Shown: positions 35,417 to 47,629 of the stretch, in pieces
Layout of the letters: each line of letters begins with the position of its first letter
How positions within the stretch are numbered: the stretch's first letter is position 1
From: Aquilaria yunnanensis
Lineage: Eukaryota; Streptophyta; Magnoliopsida; Malvales; Thymelaeaceae
Direction of reading: 5' to 3'
Assembly: GCA_039654915.1 (NCBI GenBank)
Contig: CM077593.1
Span: 36,302,501 to 36,366,500, forward strand
Length of the DNA stretch: 64,000 nucleotides
Notes under the pieces: generated by a model
Told to the model about the DNA's origin: nothing
Databases searched by the model: none
The model's input: only the letters and a program-made list of their open reading frames with translations
Made by a program: the position numbers and the translations under genes

Positions 35417-37801
35417 AAGATGATTGACACACGAAGATCCCTTTACAACCTAGGATCACTCTGATGTTGTTAATGGCAAGCAAAATCTTCCCGGTCAAGC
35501 AAGCCCTCTTCGGGTTAGTAGGCCAGACGAAGAACCATCAGAGAGGAGCCCCTATTACCCCTTTAGAATCCAACCAGAGGCAAGGCTCCCATAGATTTAG
35601 ATGAGGATCAAATTCAAGCTCTCCAGCACAATATGTTTGAAAGACTCAAAGCTATTATCTAGTAGGAGATCCGTAAAGCAATTTCTTGGGAGTTGGAGGA
35701 GGCTGTGGAAAGTCACCTAGCTTCGGGAAGGATTGTGCCCCCATTGAGGAACCCATCATATAGGTCGAACGTCCATTCAAAGGAGATAGAAAAAAATGGC
35801 ATAGGCACGGCCCTCTAGAGCTTGAGCCAGATGGAGGAGCATTTGAAGAACACCAATCCACCACATGAGAGACATTCCTTGGTAGGCCTGAATATTAGTT
35901 ATATATGGGTGCACCACTTATAAACAAGATCAATACCGCTTTAACCCTTGAAAAATTTAGGATGCCAAGGATAAATTTATACAACACGCTTACAGACTTT
36001 ATCAACCACTTGCAATGGTACATCATGTCTATGATCATAGAGAGCCATGGATGCGATTATATGCAAGGCATTTAGTTCCACCCTGAAGGGCCCGCTAAAA
36101 GTTGGTTCAGGATGAACAAAGGTCATTAGTTCCAGGCATACTAGGAGCTATCTCAGACTTTTGTATGGCATTTCGTGGAAAGTTACTTCTAAGGTGTCTT
36201 TATGGGACTATATCAGAAGGTTCAATGCATAAATGGTCCAAGTGTACAACCTTTCTCCCGAGGTGCATCTATTACCGTAACATAGGGACTACTACAGGAT
36301 TCGAGACTGGCATAAAATTTACATAAGAATCCCATTTAGAGCATCCAAGAATTCTTAGACCTAGCATTTGGTATATGCATGTAGAAGAGCCTAATAAACA
36401 AGATTAAGGGTGAAAGTTGGGTTGAAATTTTGAGTTTGGGTCAAAAACTGACCCCAAAATATGAATACTCTTCTTCCTTTATAGCAAACCAAACTGACCT
36501 AATTTACCCTCTAATCGGACTCGACCTGAACCCAAATAAATTATATTCTAGTTAATTAAAATCGGGCCAACCGATTCTCAAGTTGTTGTTGGTGCTTTCT
36601 GGAGCCAAATCAGGAAAAGAACAGAGAAAAAAAACATTTCCACACAAATCTAGCAACAAGTTCCTTCTTCTCGACTTCTTTTTTTTTCTTTTCCAAACTT
36701 TCGAGCAAAACCAAACAAAAAGACCATATTTTTAGAAATTAAACATTTACATTCCTCTTTAGTGAGACAAACAATGGTTGCTGAGTTGCCAACAACAACA
36801 AGCGGTTGAGGTTTGAGTAGGGTGAGAAGACTATGATGGTGAGCAAGGAGGGTAAGACGACAAGGGCAAGATGAGAGGAGCGTGGGCAAGAAGGGTGAGT
36901 CTAACAGTGAGGAAATGATTACGGCAGCGGCTATGAGGGACTAGGGTCACTATGAGTTGAAGACGGCGAAGGGAGGGGCTGACATCGAATGAAAGGAAAG
37001 GCCGATGGTGAAAAAGGGAAGGAAAGATGAGAGATGATAGAGATGAGAAAGAGATAGGACAAAATTGACAGATGAGAGTTAGGGGCAGTGATGGAGAAAA
37101 AAAAGGATTTAGGGTAAAAATAAGTTACACTTTAGGTTGGGTCTGGGCTAGGCTGGGCCAATGGGTAGTTATATATAGGTTGGGTTATAGTTATTTATAA
37201 ATATATTGAGACTAATGGGTTCTGGGTTGGGAAATTCAAGTACAATCAAGTTTAACCCGATTTGAACTGACTTTGATAAGCAAATTTCAGGTTAGGCCAG
37301 GTCGAGTCAAAATGACCACATTTCTATCACAAAACTAACCTGAACCCAACTATTTTGGGTTGGTTTTGGGTCAAAAATCAAGTTTCAAGGTTAACTTATG
37401 CTCCTAAATAAGAGTCCCAAAACAAGGCCCTAAGGAAGTAGCAACAAAAACTGAAGGACAGGGAACCCACTTAACGAAAAAGGAATTGGTGGCAAGAAGG
37501 CTTGTATACTTCCCTAGGGGATTCAAGGGGAAATATTTTATATGCTTTAGAAAGAAAACATGTGATGACCAAACGGGCCCAGCCTTTGCCCTAAAGGGAG
37601 GGCATAACATGAAAAAGTTGTCACTTACTATAAGGAAAGAAGCCATGAAACTAATGACTGTTAGGAGTTGTATAACTTCATTGAGGAGCTTGCTACTGAG
37701 GGCAAGTTGAAGAAATAAAATGCCCATCCTCCCTCCCTATGCAAAAGGCCGAATGGTAGGCCTCAGAGAAAGGTTGATGATGACTAAGAAGCCTAACCTT
37801 A
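35417..37801 (+). pseudogene. Tat-like gag remnant, interrupted
   Basis: Broken gag coding sequence of the element whose LTR tail lies just upstream. Recognisable are LEKFRMPRINLYNTLTDFI (about 35945-36005), the gag core start matching PRLEIYDGRTDP of the complete element; HPEGPAKSWFRMNKG near 36080; and the zinc-knuckle region YYKERSHETNDC with FIEELATEGKLKK near 37625-37715. Many stops and shifts occur. Between about 36395 and 37400 a foreign non-coding insert separates the core from the knuckle. Confidence 0.65.
36395..37405. mobile_element. Putative non-autonomous hAT-like insert in the gag remnant
   Basis: About 1 kb of non-coding DNA between two parts of gag. Its ends are rich in GGGTTGGGTY and GGGTCAAAAA motifs, like the neighbouring hAT elements. 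Possible imperfect inverted ends are AAGATTAAGGGTGAAAGTTG on the left and, reverse-complemented, AAGTTAACCTTGAAACTTG on the right. I found no clean 8-bp duplication, so the exact borders and the class are uncertain. Confidence 0.4.
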
Positions 37802-39219
37802 TGTTAGTGTTGTGCCCAAAAAGCCAATCATGAGATGATTGTATTTTTGCACATTGAGTCATGATATTTTATTGAAGCATTAATCCAGCAATTTTGTTTG
37901 TTGTTTTGTTTCTGCGTAATGTAATAAACATAATTGTAACCCTAGAATAATGATATTCTTAAACGTCCCTAGTCTAGTATTATTGTGGAGCGGGTTGCAA
38001 TAATACATAATGACTAGCATATGTGGAGACTAATATGAGATATGTAGTCTACATATGGGTACAAGTTGGAGAACTTGTGTACTGGGCCGACCCACCATGA
38101 GAACACTTCATGGATCGTTATATGAGTGTCATAAGTGATTCTCATAGTGATCATGGTATATGTAGTCCTTCGACCTAAGATCATCAAGGTTCCCTACATG
38201 TGAGTCACATACTTTGATACTTTCCTTTGTTGCTCGTAACTGAGTGAACTTGAAGGAGGTCATTGGGTATGTCACATATCATGCGGAGGGATTTGTATGA
38301 TCAAGATGGGATTTGTCCCTCCTATGTAACGGGAGTGATATCTTTGGGCCCCTTGATAGAGTGAGACTTAGAAAATGCATGGCCATGCTCCGATGAGTTG
38401 ATATATGATATCAATGTCGTCAGTTTAAGTTGGTCTACTCGGTAATCAAGAAACCAAAGATTGGGCTATACGAGAGTGACACATTCCATGTCTCGTGCTT
38501 AGTCTTGATATCTTGGACAAAGGGACAATGGCATATATCGGTGATGATCATAAAGGTTTAGTCGATTCACCGACAATCTTGTCACTTGGGTAGCAATGAT
38601 GTGTTGCTAGACACCGCTCATTGCTTATGATCATAAATGTGATTTATGATCATTGCCAACATGGCAAGAGCCTATTGGGTCGCACACATAGAGCTATTTG
38701 GATCATTAGAGTGCATGGGCTAATTATTTGGGTTATGGTTTCACCTTAATTTCATATTAATAATGGGCCAAGGAGTTGAGCCATTATTAAGCCCGAAATT
38801 AAATCCTAATTGGATTAGGGCTTTGAAACTCATTAGGCCTGGAAGTTGAGTCTCACTATAAATACAACTTTTAAGTGAGAAATTCGCAGGTCTCCTTGCC
38901 CTAGCCTCCCAAAAGGACAGTCGTACTCTTCTCTTGCAATTCCTTGGAGGACGCAAGCTAGCACTGCGAGCGCAAGAGAAACGCATCTGCCGGGACGTGG
39001 TGGAAGCGTGGTGATCCCGAGAGGCTCGTGTGGATACCATAGAGAGCCTGAACACATCAACTGTTCAGGTTTTGTGATTCGACTTTCTACAGTTGAGTGA
39101 GAGATCTCAACCGAAAATTAGGTATGAAATTTTCGAACACCCGGTTGACCCCGTTTCACTTGGATCCTGGAGGGTTTCGGTTAAATTCCGCTGCGCTGTT
39201 GGGCTCCCGAAACCCAACA
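37802..39219 (+). repeat. 5' LTR of the copia element
   Basis: 1418 bp, TGTTAGTGTTGTGCCC to AAACCCAACA. It carries a TATAAATA box about 360 bp before its end. The small open frames inside it, repeated in every copy of the LTR, are not genes. Confidence 0.93.
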
Positions 39220-39220
39220 A

Positions 39221-39232
39221 TGGTATCAGAGC
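39221..39232 (+). other. Primer-binding site (initiator Met tRNA)
   Basis: TGGTATCAGAGC, one base after the LTR end: the classic complement of the plant initiator methionine tRNA 3' end used by most plant copia elements. Confidence 0.93.
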
Positions 39233-39610
39233 TACCGGTGAAACCCTAAATCGGGATTGAGTGTTGAATCGCATGATGCTATGTGTTCGATTGGTTTTCG
39301 GCCATGATTAATTAGATTGATTCATGATGCATGAAACCGGAATTCGTAATGAACATATGAGATATATGAAGAAATGACACAAATTGGTTAATACAAATTG
39401 GTTAATGAGATTAACCCGAAATTGATAGGTATGAGATACCTATATGGATTAGGATTCTTGCAATAGTTGCAAAAACCCTAGGTGCGTTCGGATTCGGCCT
39501 GTTCGGGCACCGAAAGTAAGGTATTTTTGGTGGCTCAAATGGAGGAGTCTCGGGTGCCTACTTTCTCGAAATAGAAGATTTCGAGCTAAGCAATTGTAAG
39601 ACAATTTTTT

Positions 39611-39713
39611 GCGCCGAGGGGCGCTGCCCCCCACGCCCCCCGCAAGGGCGGCTCCCCTTGACCCCATCCGCTGACCAGTCAGCGGAACCACTGCCCGCTG
39701 ACCGGCCAGCGGG
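39611..39713 (+). repeat. GC-rich hairpin cluster in the copia leader
   Basis: Three inverted repeats in 100 bp of otherwise AT-rich leader: GCGCC/GGCGC (39611-39624), CCGCTGAC-CA-GTCAGCGG (39668-39685, 8-bp perfect stem) and CCCGCTG-ACCGGC-CAGCGGG (39694-39713). The last two share the CCGCTGACC core. The position between primer site and gag is where retroelement RNAs carry dimerisation or packaging signals; that role is inferred. Confidence 0.7.
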
Positions 39714-39970
39714 ACCGCCGTATGCGAAGCGCCACATAAATAAAAAATGGTTAATCAACACGCGAAAATTGGCATGCATCTTTGTTGAATGAGATTTGAC
39801 ATGATATGCTGATTGGTGTTTGAAGCATGGTTCATGGTTATAGCCCTTGATTGGTTGTACTTGTAAATACGGCCTGCGAGTCGTGTCTTTTCTTATCACT
39901 CTCATTATACATTCTCTTCTCACCTTACTCCCCTCAAATGTAACTCGAGGTTTCTATTATTGATGTAATG

Positions 39971-40042
39971 GTGCATTATGAGATCGTCCAAGGTGGTATG
40001 TCCAAGGTGCATTATGAGATCGTCCAAGGTGGTATGTCCAAG
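39971..40042 (+). repeat. 36-bp tandem duplication in the copia leader
   Basis: The segment starting GTGCATTATGAGATCG occurs twice head to tail (39971-40006 and 40007-40042), identical as far as I can see, so it is recent. Confidence 0.85.
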
Positions 40043-40801
40043 GAGGTGACAACAAAAGGGCAACCAAGAAAGGAAGAGAAGGAGCTTGTGAAGACTCTTT
40101 TCTTTTCTTAGGCTTTTATGATATTCTCATTGGCTTGAGAATATCGCATAGTTTGGGCTATAACCATGTCACGTTTATTTCTTGTAAGCATGAGATGCAT
40201 GTTTTATATTTGTATGTGATGCATGTATAAAACAACCAGAGATAGCAAATTGGTGAGATCAAAAGAAAAAAAAAAAGCCCTCAAACAAATATTAAGTCAT
40301 TAAATGTGATGCCTTCCAAATGTTGGCACTCGTCAAGACTTTGATCAACATTAGGTGGGTTTGCCAAAGCAAAGCACCTATGTTCATCTTGGTAAGGCGC
40401 GATGGGATAATAGTGATATCCAAACTGCTAACTTTGGGTTCGACTTAACTAAGTCATCCTAATAGGATTAGGGACTTAGAGGCATAGAGTTGGGCTTAAG
40501 TTCATGAGATAAGCTTGGACAAGTGTTGTTAACCTAACTATCCAAGAGTTGCATAAGATGCAATTGGTAAGGAGTTGCCTACCTAAATAGCTGTAACTTG
40601 AGAGAAAAGCCAAAGCTGACTCAGGTTGTGGTCAAATATGGATCTTGGCCCACTAGAATACCTTAGCGCCGAGGTGTTCCGAAATAATATCGAGGGTTAT
40701 TATTTTGAGGAAAATAGTGGGAGTATCGTTTAATAAAAGCCCTTATTAAATGAATTAAAATACATGACTCTTATACTGCATATTTACTGTTGTAGATAAC
40801 C

Positions 40802-43800
40802 ATGGCACAAAACACATTGACACTTTCGTTGCGATCGATCCTTGAGAAGGAAAAACTGAATGGGACCAACTTTCTCAAATGGTACCGAAACTTGAGGATA
40901 GTCCTCAAACAAGAGAGAAAGGCTTATGTCCTAGAGCAGCCCATTCCGAATGAGTCTGCTGCCACTGCTCTAAAAGCTGAAAGGGATGCTCACAAGAGGC
41001 ATTCTGATGATGCTTTGGATGTTGCATGCCTCATGCTTATTACCATGGAATCTGAGCTTCAAAAGCAACATGAGAACATGGGGGCGTTCGATATGATCGA
41101 ACATCTCAAAATGCTTTTCCAAGAGCAAGCTAGGCATGAGAGGTTTGAGACCTCTAAGGCATTGTTTCAGTGCAAGATGTCTGAGGGAAGTCCCGTGGGT
41201 CCTCATGTGCTCAAGATGATTGGGTACATTGAGAATCTTGAGAATTTGGGATTTGCTCTTCAGAAAGAGTTGGCTATTGATGTAGTCTTGCAATCGTTGC
41301 CTGAAAGCTACAGTCAGTTCGTCATGAACTATAACATGAACGACCTTGACAAGTCCCTCCCTGAATTGCTCAACATGTTGAGAACTGCTGAGCAAAACCT
41401 TAAAAAGGCTAAGCCCATTTTGATGGTTCAAAAGGGCAAGGGAAAAGGAAAAGCCAACAAGAAGAAGGATAAAGCTAATGGAAAGTCCAATGCTAGTTCT
41501 TCTTCAGCTGCACTGAAACCAAAGGGTGGTGTGGCAAAGGAAGGGGAGTGCTTCCATTGTAAGCAACCTGGACACTGGAAGCGCAACTGTAAGCTCTATC
41601 TTGAAGAACTTGCTAAGGAAAAGGGAAGTAAGACTTCCACTTCAGGTATTTTTGTTATAGAGGCTAACTTTTCTACTTCCTCATCTTGGGTATTGGATAC
41701 TGGATGTGGATCTCACATTTGTGCAAATGTGCAGGATCTAAGTAGAAGTAGAAGATTGGCTCGAGGTGAAGTGGACCTACGTGTTGGAAATGGAGCAAGG
41801 GTTGCTGCCTTAGCCGTAGGGACTTATGTTCTCACTTTACCTAGTGGATTAGTTTTAGAATTAGACAACTGCTACTTTGTGCCTACTATTAGTAGAAATT
41901 TGATTTCTATTTCTTGTTTGGACAAGAAAGGTTTTTCATTTATAATAAAGAACAAATGTTGTTCTATTTATTTGAATGAAATCTTTTATGGTAGTGCTCA
42001 ACTTAGCAATGGGTTGTATGTTCTAGACCTTGAAGATCCAATCTATAATGTGAATACCAAGAAGGTCAGATTAAATGATTCAAACTCGACCTATCTCTGG
42101 CACTGTCGCTTGGGCCATATAAATGAGACCCGCATATCCAAGCTCCATAAGGATGGACTCTTGGACTCATTTGATTTTCAATCATATGAGACATGTGAGT
42201 CATGTTTGTTGGGCAAGATGACCAAAGCCCCATTCACAGGGCAAAGTGAAAGGGCTAATGACTTACTAGGACTCATACATAGTGATGTATGTGGCCCTAT
42301 GTCTACACAAGCTAGAGGAGGTTTCCAATACTTCATTACTTTCACTAATGACTTCAGCAGATATGGCTATGTGTATCTTATGAGACACAAGTCAGAATCC
42401 TTTGAAAAGTTCAAAGAATTCAAGAATGAAGTAGAGAATCAACTCGGGAAGAGTATCAAAGTGCTTCGATTAGATCGAGGTGGAGAGTACTTGGATCGAG
42501 AATTCCTTGACTATCTGAAGGAGTGTGGTATAGTATCACAACTCACTCCACCAAGCACACCTCAATGGAATGGTGTTTCTGAAAGGAGAAATCGAACTCT
42601 GTTAGACATGGTTCGCTCCATGATGAGTCAAGCTGACTTTCCAAACTCCTTTTGGGGACATGCTCTAGAAACAGCCGCTTTTACACTAAACTGAGTTCCA
42701 TCTAAATCGATTCAAAAGACACCATATGAGATATGGAGTGGGAGGCGTCCCAATTTGTCTTTTATGAAGATTTGGGGCTGTGACGCTTATGTGAAATGTC
42801 AATCCTCTGACAAACTAGGGCCCATATCTCAAAAATGCCTTTTTGTTAGGTATCCCAAAGAAACAAAGGGTTACTATTTCTATAATCCCTCTGAGCAAAA
42901 AGTGTTTGTTGCTCGAACTGGTGTCTTTTTGGAGAAAGAGTTTATCTCTAAAGGAACTAGTGGGAGGAAAGTAGAACTTGAAGAAATTCAAGAACAACAA
43001 TGAGACATCGAACCTGAAATGGAACCTGAACAGACACCACAAGATGTTGTGGTTCAAGAGTCTGTTCCTGTAACACAGAGCCCACGTAGGACTGGTAGGA
43101 TTCGGCGTGAGCCCGAGAGATATGGATTTCTCGTGACTCACACCGGTGATGTGATGCTCATGGATCAAGATGAGCCCACAACCTACCAACAAGCTATGTC
43201 GGGGCCTGACTCTGAGAAGTGACTAGTGGCCATGAAATCTGAGATGGAATCCATGTATGAAAACCAAGTATGGACTTTGGTTGACCCACCTGAAGGGGTA
43301 AAACCCATAGGGTGCAAATGGGTTTTCAAGAAGAAAACTGACATGGATGGTAATGTGATTACCTTTAAGGGACGATTGGTCGCAAAAGGTTTTAAGCAAA
43401 TTCATGGTATTGACTATGATGAAACTTTTTCACCAGTTGCTATGCTTAAATTCATTTGAATTTTGTTTGCTATTGCTGCACACTATGATTATGAGATATG
43501 GCAAATGGATGTCAAAACTGCATTCCTAAATGGAAAGCTACTTGAGGATGTGTACATGACACAACCTGAGGGTTTTTTCACTCCTGAGAATGCCAGTAAA
43601 GTGTGCAAATTGTAAAGGTCCATTTATGGACTGAAGCAAGCTTCTCGAAGTTAGAATCTTTGTTTTGATGATGCAATCAAAGAGTTTGGTTTTATCAAAA
43701 ATGAAGATGAACCTTGTGTCTACAAGAAGGTTAGTGGGAGCGCTATTGTCTTCTTGGTGTTGTATGTAAATGACATACTACTCATCGGGAATGACATTCC

Positions 43801-44773
43801 TGAGCTACAGTCTGTGAAGACTTGGCTAGGGAAATGTTTCTCTATGAAGGACTTGGGTGAAGCAGCCTATGTGTTAGGCATCAGGATCTATAGAGATAGA
43901 TCTAGAAAGCTTCTTGGCCTAAGTCAAAGTACATATATTGGCAAGGTGCTAAAGAGGTTTAGTATGCAAGATTCGAAGAAAGGATTCTTGCCCATGTCAC
44001 ATGGTATCACTCTTTCTAGATCTCAGTGTCCGAGTACAACCGAGGAAAGAGAGCGCATGAGTAAGATTCCATATGCCTCAGCAATTGGATCTATCATGTA
44101 TGCCATGATATGTACTCGCCCCGATGTCTCATATGCTTTGAGCATGACGAGTAGGTACCAATCGAACCCCGGTGAAAATCACTGGATAGCTGTTAAGAAC
44201 ATCCTTAAGTACTTACGAAGGACTAAGGATGCATTCTTGGTCTTTGGAGGTGAAGATCAGCTCTTTGTAAGGGGTTACACCGATGCAAGCTTCCAATCCG
44301 ATAAGGATGATTTTAGATCACAATCTGGTTATGTGTTTTTTATTGGTGGTGGTGCTGTGAGCTGGAAGAGTTCAAAGCAAGAGACAGTAGCTGACTCTAC
44401 AACAGAATCTGAGTACATTACCGCCTCTGATGCTGCGAAGGAGGCAGTTTGGATCAAGAAGTTCATCACTGAACTTGGAGTGGTTCCAAACATTGTCGAC
44501 CCGATAGAGCTCTATTGTGAAAACAATGGAGCAATCGCACAGGCTAAGGAACCTCGATCTCACCAGCGATCCAAACACATACTCCGACGCTATCATCTCA
44601 TCAGGGAGATCATCGCGAGGGGTGATGTAAGGATATGCAGGACTTCGACAGACAGCAACATTGCTGATCCACTGACAAAGCCCCTTACGCAGCAGAAGCA
44701 TGATAGCCATTCTAGTTCCATCGGTATTAGATACATGGATGATTGGCTTTTAGTGCAAGTGGGAGATTGTTAG
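40802..44773 (+). pseudogene. gag-pol: Copia gag-pol polyprotein with six in-frame stops
   Basis: One frame from ATG 40802 (MAQNTLTLSLRSILEKEKL) to TAG 44771-44773, in copia order: gag; CCHC knuckle CFHCKQPGHWKRNC near 41550; protease WVLDTGCGSHICA near 41690; integrase HRLGH-type finger (HCRLGH, CESCLLGK), then HSDVCGP, RLDRGGEYLDREF and the Glu in WNGVSERRNR; reverse transcriptase from about 43226 (WTLVDPPEGVKPIGCKWVFK, MDVKTAFLNG); RNase H (GYTDASFQSD, ESEYITASDAAKEAVW). Stops: TGA 42692, TGA 43001, TGA 43220, TGA 43457, TAA 43613, TAG 43652. All are explained by C-to-T or G-to-A changes. The RT box reads YVND (43769-43780) instead of YVDD, so the enzyme would be dead even without the stops. 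Confidence 0.93.
44754..44767 (+). other. Polypurine tract of the copia element
   Basis: The purine-rich AAGTGGGAGAT directly before the 3' LTR, overlapping the end of the gag-pol frame. This is the common copia arrangement. Confidence 0.8.
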
Positions 44774-46183
44774 TGTTGTGCCCAAAAAGCCAATCATGAG
44801 ATGATTGTATTTTTGCACATTGAGTCATGATATTTTATTGAAGTATTAATCCAGCAATTTTGTTTGTTGTTTTGTTTCTGCGTAACGTAATAAACATAAT
44901 TGTAACCCTAGAATAATGATATTCTTAAATGTCCCTAATCTAGTATTATTGTGGAGCGGGTTACAATAATACATAATGACTAGCATATGTGGAGACTAAT
45001 ATGAGATATGTAGTCTACATATGGGTACAAGTTGGAGAACTTGTGTACTGGGCCGACCCACCATGAGAACACTTCATGGATCGTTATATGAGTGTCATAA
45101 GTGATTCTCATAGTGATCATGGTATATGTAGTCCTTCGACCTAAGATCATCAAGGTTCCCTACATGTGAGTCACATACTTTGATACTTTCCTTTGTTGCT
45201 CGTAACTGAGTGAACTTGAAGGAGGTCATTGGGTATGTCACATATCATGCGGAGGGATTTGTATGATCAAGATGGGATTTGTCCCTCCTATGTAACGGGA
45301 GTGATATCTTTGGGCCCCTTGATAGAGTGAGACTTAGAAAATGCATGGCCATGCTCCGATGAGTTGATATATGATATCAATGTCGTCAGTTTAAGTTGGT
45401 CTACTCGGTAATCAAGAAACCAAAGATTGGGCTACACGAGAGTGACACATTCCATGTCTCGTGCTTAGTCTTGATATCTTGGACAAAGGGACAATGGCAT
45501 ATATCGGTGATGATCATAAAGGTTTAGTTGATTCACCGACAATCTTGTCACTTGGGTAGCAATGATGTGTTGCTAGACACCGCTCATTGCTTATGATCAT
45601 AAATGTGATTTATGATCATTGCCAACATGGCAAGAGCCTATTGGGTCGCACACATAGAGCTATTTGAATCATTAGAGTGCATGGGCTAATTATTTGGGTT
45701 ATGGTTTCACCTTAATTTCATATTAATAATGGGCCAAGGAGTTGAGCCATTATTAAGCCCGAAATTAAATCCTAATTGGATTAGGGCTTTGAAACCCATT
45801 AGGCCTGGAAGTTGAGTCTCACTATAAATACAACTTTTAAGTGAGAAATTCGCAGGTCTCCTTACCCTAGCCTCCCAAAAGGACAGCCGCACTCTTCTCT
45901 TGCAATTCCTTGGAGGACGCAAGCTAGCACTGCGAGCGCAAGAGAAACGCATCTGCCGGGACGTGGTGGAAGCGTGGTGATCCCGAGAGGCTCGTGTGGA
46001 TACCATAGAGAGCCTGAACACGTCAACTGTTCAGGTTTTGTGATTCGACTCTACAGTTGAGTGAGAGATCTCAACCGAAAATTAGGTATGAAATTTTCGA
46101 ACACCCGGTTTACCCCGTTTCACTTGGATCCTGGAGGGTTTTGGTTAAATTCCGTTGTGCTGTTTGGCTCCCGAAACCCAACA
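44768..46183 (+). repeat. 3' LTR of the copia element
   Basis: 1416 bp, a near copy of 37802-39219. It ends AAACCCAACA and is followed by AACTT. Confidence 0.93.
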
Positions 46184-46727
46184 AACTTGCCACATGGAGT
46201 TGACCCAGCTACATGTCGTCGGGGTCGGGCTTAGGCTATCCCTTATGCTAGCCTACTTGCCCCTATCTAGTCACGTATACAAGGATGATGGAATCCTATA
46301 TCCCCAGCCATCCTAGATCTGGAAGGTGGATGACAGGGTTGACGCAGCAGCATCCACAGATGTCACCCTATCTATAACCACCGCCACCACAGACGACATC
46401 GAAGTAGTAGCCACAACATCTTCTAGATTAGGTGACAGGATTCGACTAGCAATTAGACACTTATTATCTATAGATGCCTTGGGCGACTTAGCAGAATTAG
46501 CAGAGGTAGTAGGCTACGTAAGGGAGTCGGGTACCCATAACACTAGGTACTCAGGGACCTCAGGATGATAACCAGTATCTTGATTATAATGATCTAAACT
46601 TGTAGGATTTACATAATTTTATTGCACAAATTTTACTTTGAAATTAATATTAATTATTCAAATTTATTTTGACTTAATTAATTTTTAATATTTTCTAAAT
46701 TTTTTTATCTTTTTTTCATGTTTTATA
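46184..46727. other. Unassigned flank of the copia element
   Basis: A GC-richer first part (46190-46570) with an 80-codon open frame (46326-46568, MDDRVDAAASTDVT) that has no recognisable family. If the decayed Tat element continues here it would be gag/protease spacer, but I see no motif. AT-rich to 46727. Confidence 0.3.
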
Positions 46728-47546
46728 CTCCCTTCGTCCCAAGTTTTCTGCTCCATTTGCATTTGACACACATATTAAGAAAAGCTTATGTTTTCCCCAT
46801 CTTTCCAAATCTACCCTTCCCTTCCTCGCCGTCTCAACTCTCAACCGAATCAACCTCCCCTTCATTTTTCTCAACAACTCCACCTTCGATCAATCCATCT
46901 CCACCGCCATGCTCCGTCGCATCTTCACCCGACCTCATCCCCCGAAATCGACCCTATTGCTCTATCACTCATTTGCGTCCTTATCCGACCTCCTCTGAAT
47001 CACCGTTGCTCCGTCGCTCCTTCATGCCCTTACCCAACCTCCTCCGAATCACCCCGTTGCTCTGTAGCTCCGTCCCCGACCTTCTCTCGACATCGCACTC
47101 AATCGTGATACAAATCGGAGCCGAATCTCTCCTCCTCCACCAAATCGACACCCTTCTCTTTTTGCCAAACAAATCTTTGCTGTCAATCAAAAGAATGAGA
47201 CTACCCAAATTACCGCGACCAACGTCAACCAAATCGCCGGCAAACCCAAATCACCAACTCCCTCCCCCTTGACCCAAATTGCCGCCTTCCTCCGCCTCGA
47301 CCCAAATTGCTGCTGTTAGCCGAGCGAGGGAGATTATCGCCGAGAGAAAAATCAGCCGAGAAAGTGAGATTAGCTGAGTGAGGGAGATAAGCTTCCGGGA
47401 TCGATTGTTTCACTTTTTCAAAGTAAAAGGAGAAGAGGGCAACATAGTCATTATGCATGATAAAACTTACTAAAATAGGAAATGGAGTAGAGAACTTGGG
47501 ACAGCCCAAAATGGTAAATGGAACAAAAAACCTGGGACGGAGGGAG
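46728..47546. mobile_element. Stowaway-like element, unusually long, with CT-rich core
   Basis: The ends are inverted repeats of the Stowaway (Tc1/mariner) type: CTCCCTTCGTCCCAAGTTTT on the left and, reverse-complemented, CTCCCTCCGTCCCAGGTTTT on the right, with similarity over about 28 bp. TA flanks both sides (46726-46727 and 47547-47548). At 819 bp it is longer than usual. The core (about 46830-47310) is C-rich and contains a partial repeat of the CCTCCTCTGAATCACC-GTTGCTC type. Open frames there are low-complexity (Pro/Ser-rich) and could be a captured 5' exon or a chance product; no transposase is present. Confidence 0.8.
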
Positions 47547-47629
47547 TATATAATTATTACAAATTTAAATCAAAATTTAATTGTTTTATAAATAAAATAT
47601 ATTACTATATAGTTGACCAATATAGTAGC

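Larger units (their letters stand above)
37802..46183 (+). mobile_element. Full-length Ty1/copia LTR retrotransposon
   Basis: 8.38 kb with LTRs 37802-39219 and 44768-46183, an initiator-Met tRNA primer site, a 1.6-kb leader, one long gag-pol frame in copia order (integrase before reverse transcriptase) and a polypurine tract. The LTRs differ at about 18 positions plus one 2-bp indel by eye (about 1.3%), so it is young. The flanking bases CCTTA (37797-37801) and AACTT (46184-46188) do not match, unlike the perfect duplications around the three solo LTRs of this family. Six stops make gag-pol non-functional. Confidence 0.93.

Noticed and set aside
40970..41431. 153-codon minus-strand frame in copia gag
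   Set aside because: Shadow of the gag frame; no independent signals.
46718..47272. 184-codon Pro/Ser-rich frame in the Stowaway-like element as a gene
   Set aside because: It begins in the element's terminal repeat region and is low-complexity; kept only as a possible captured exon.
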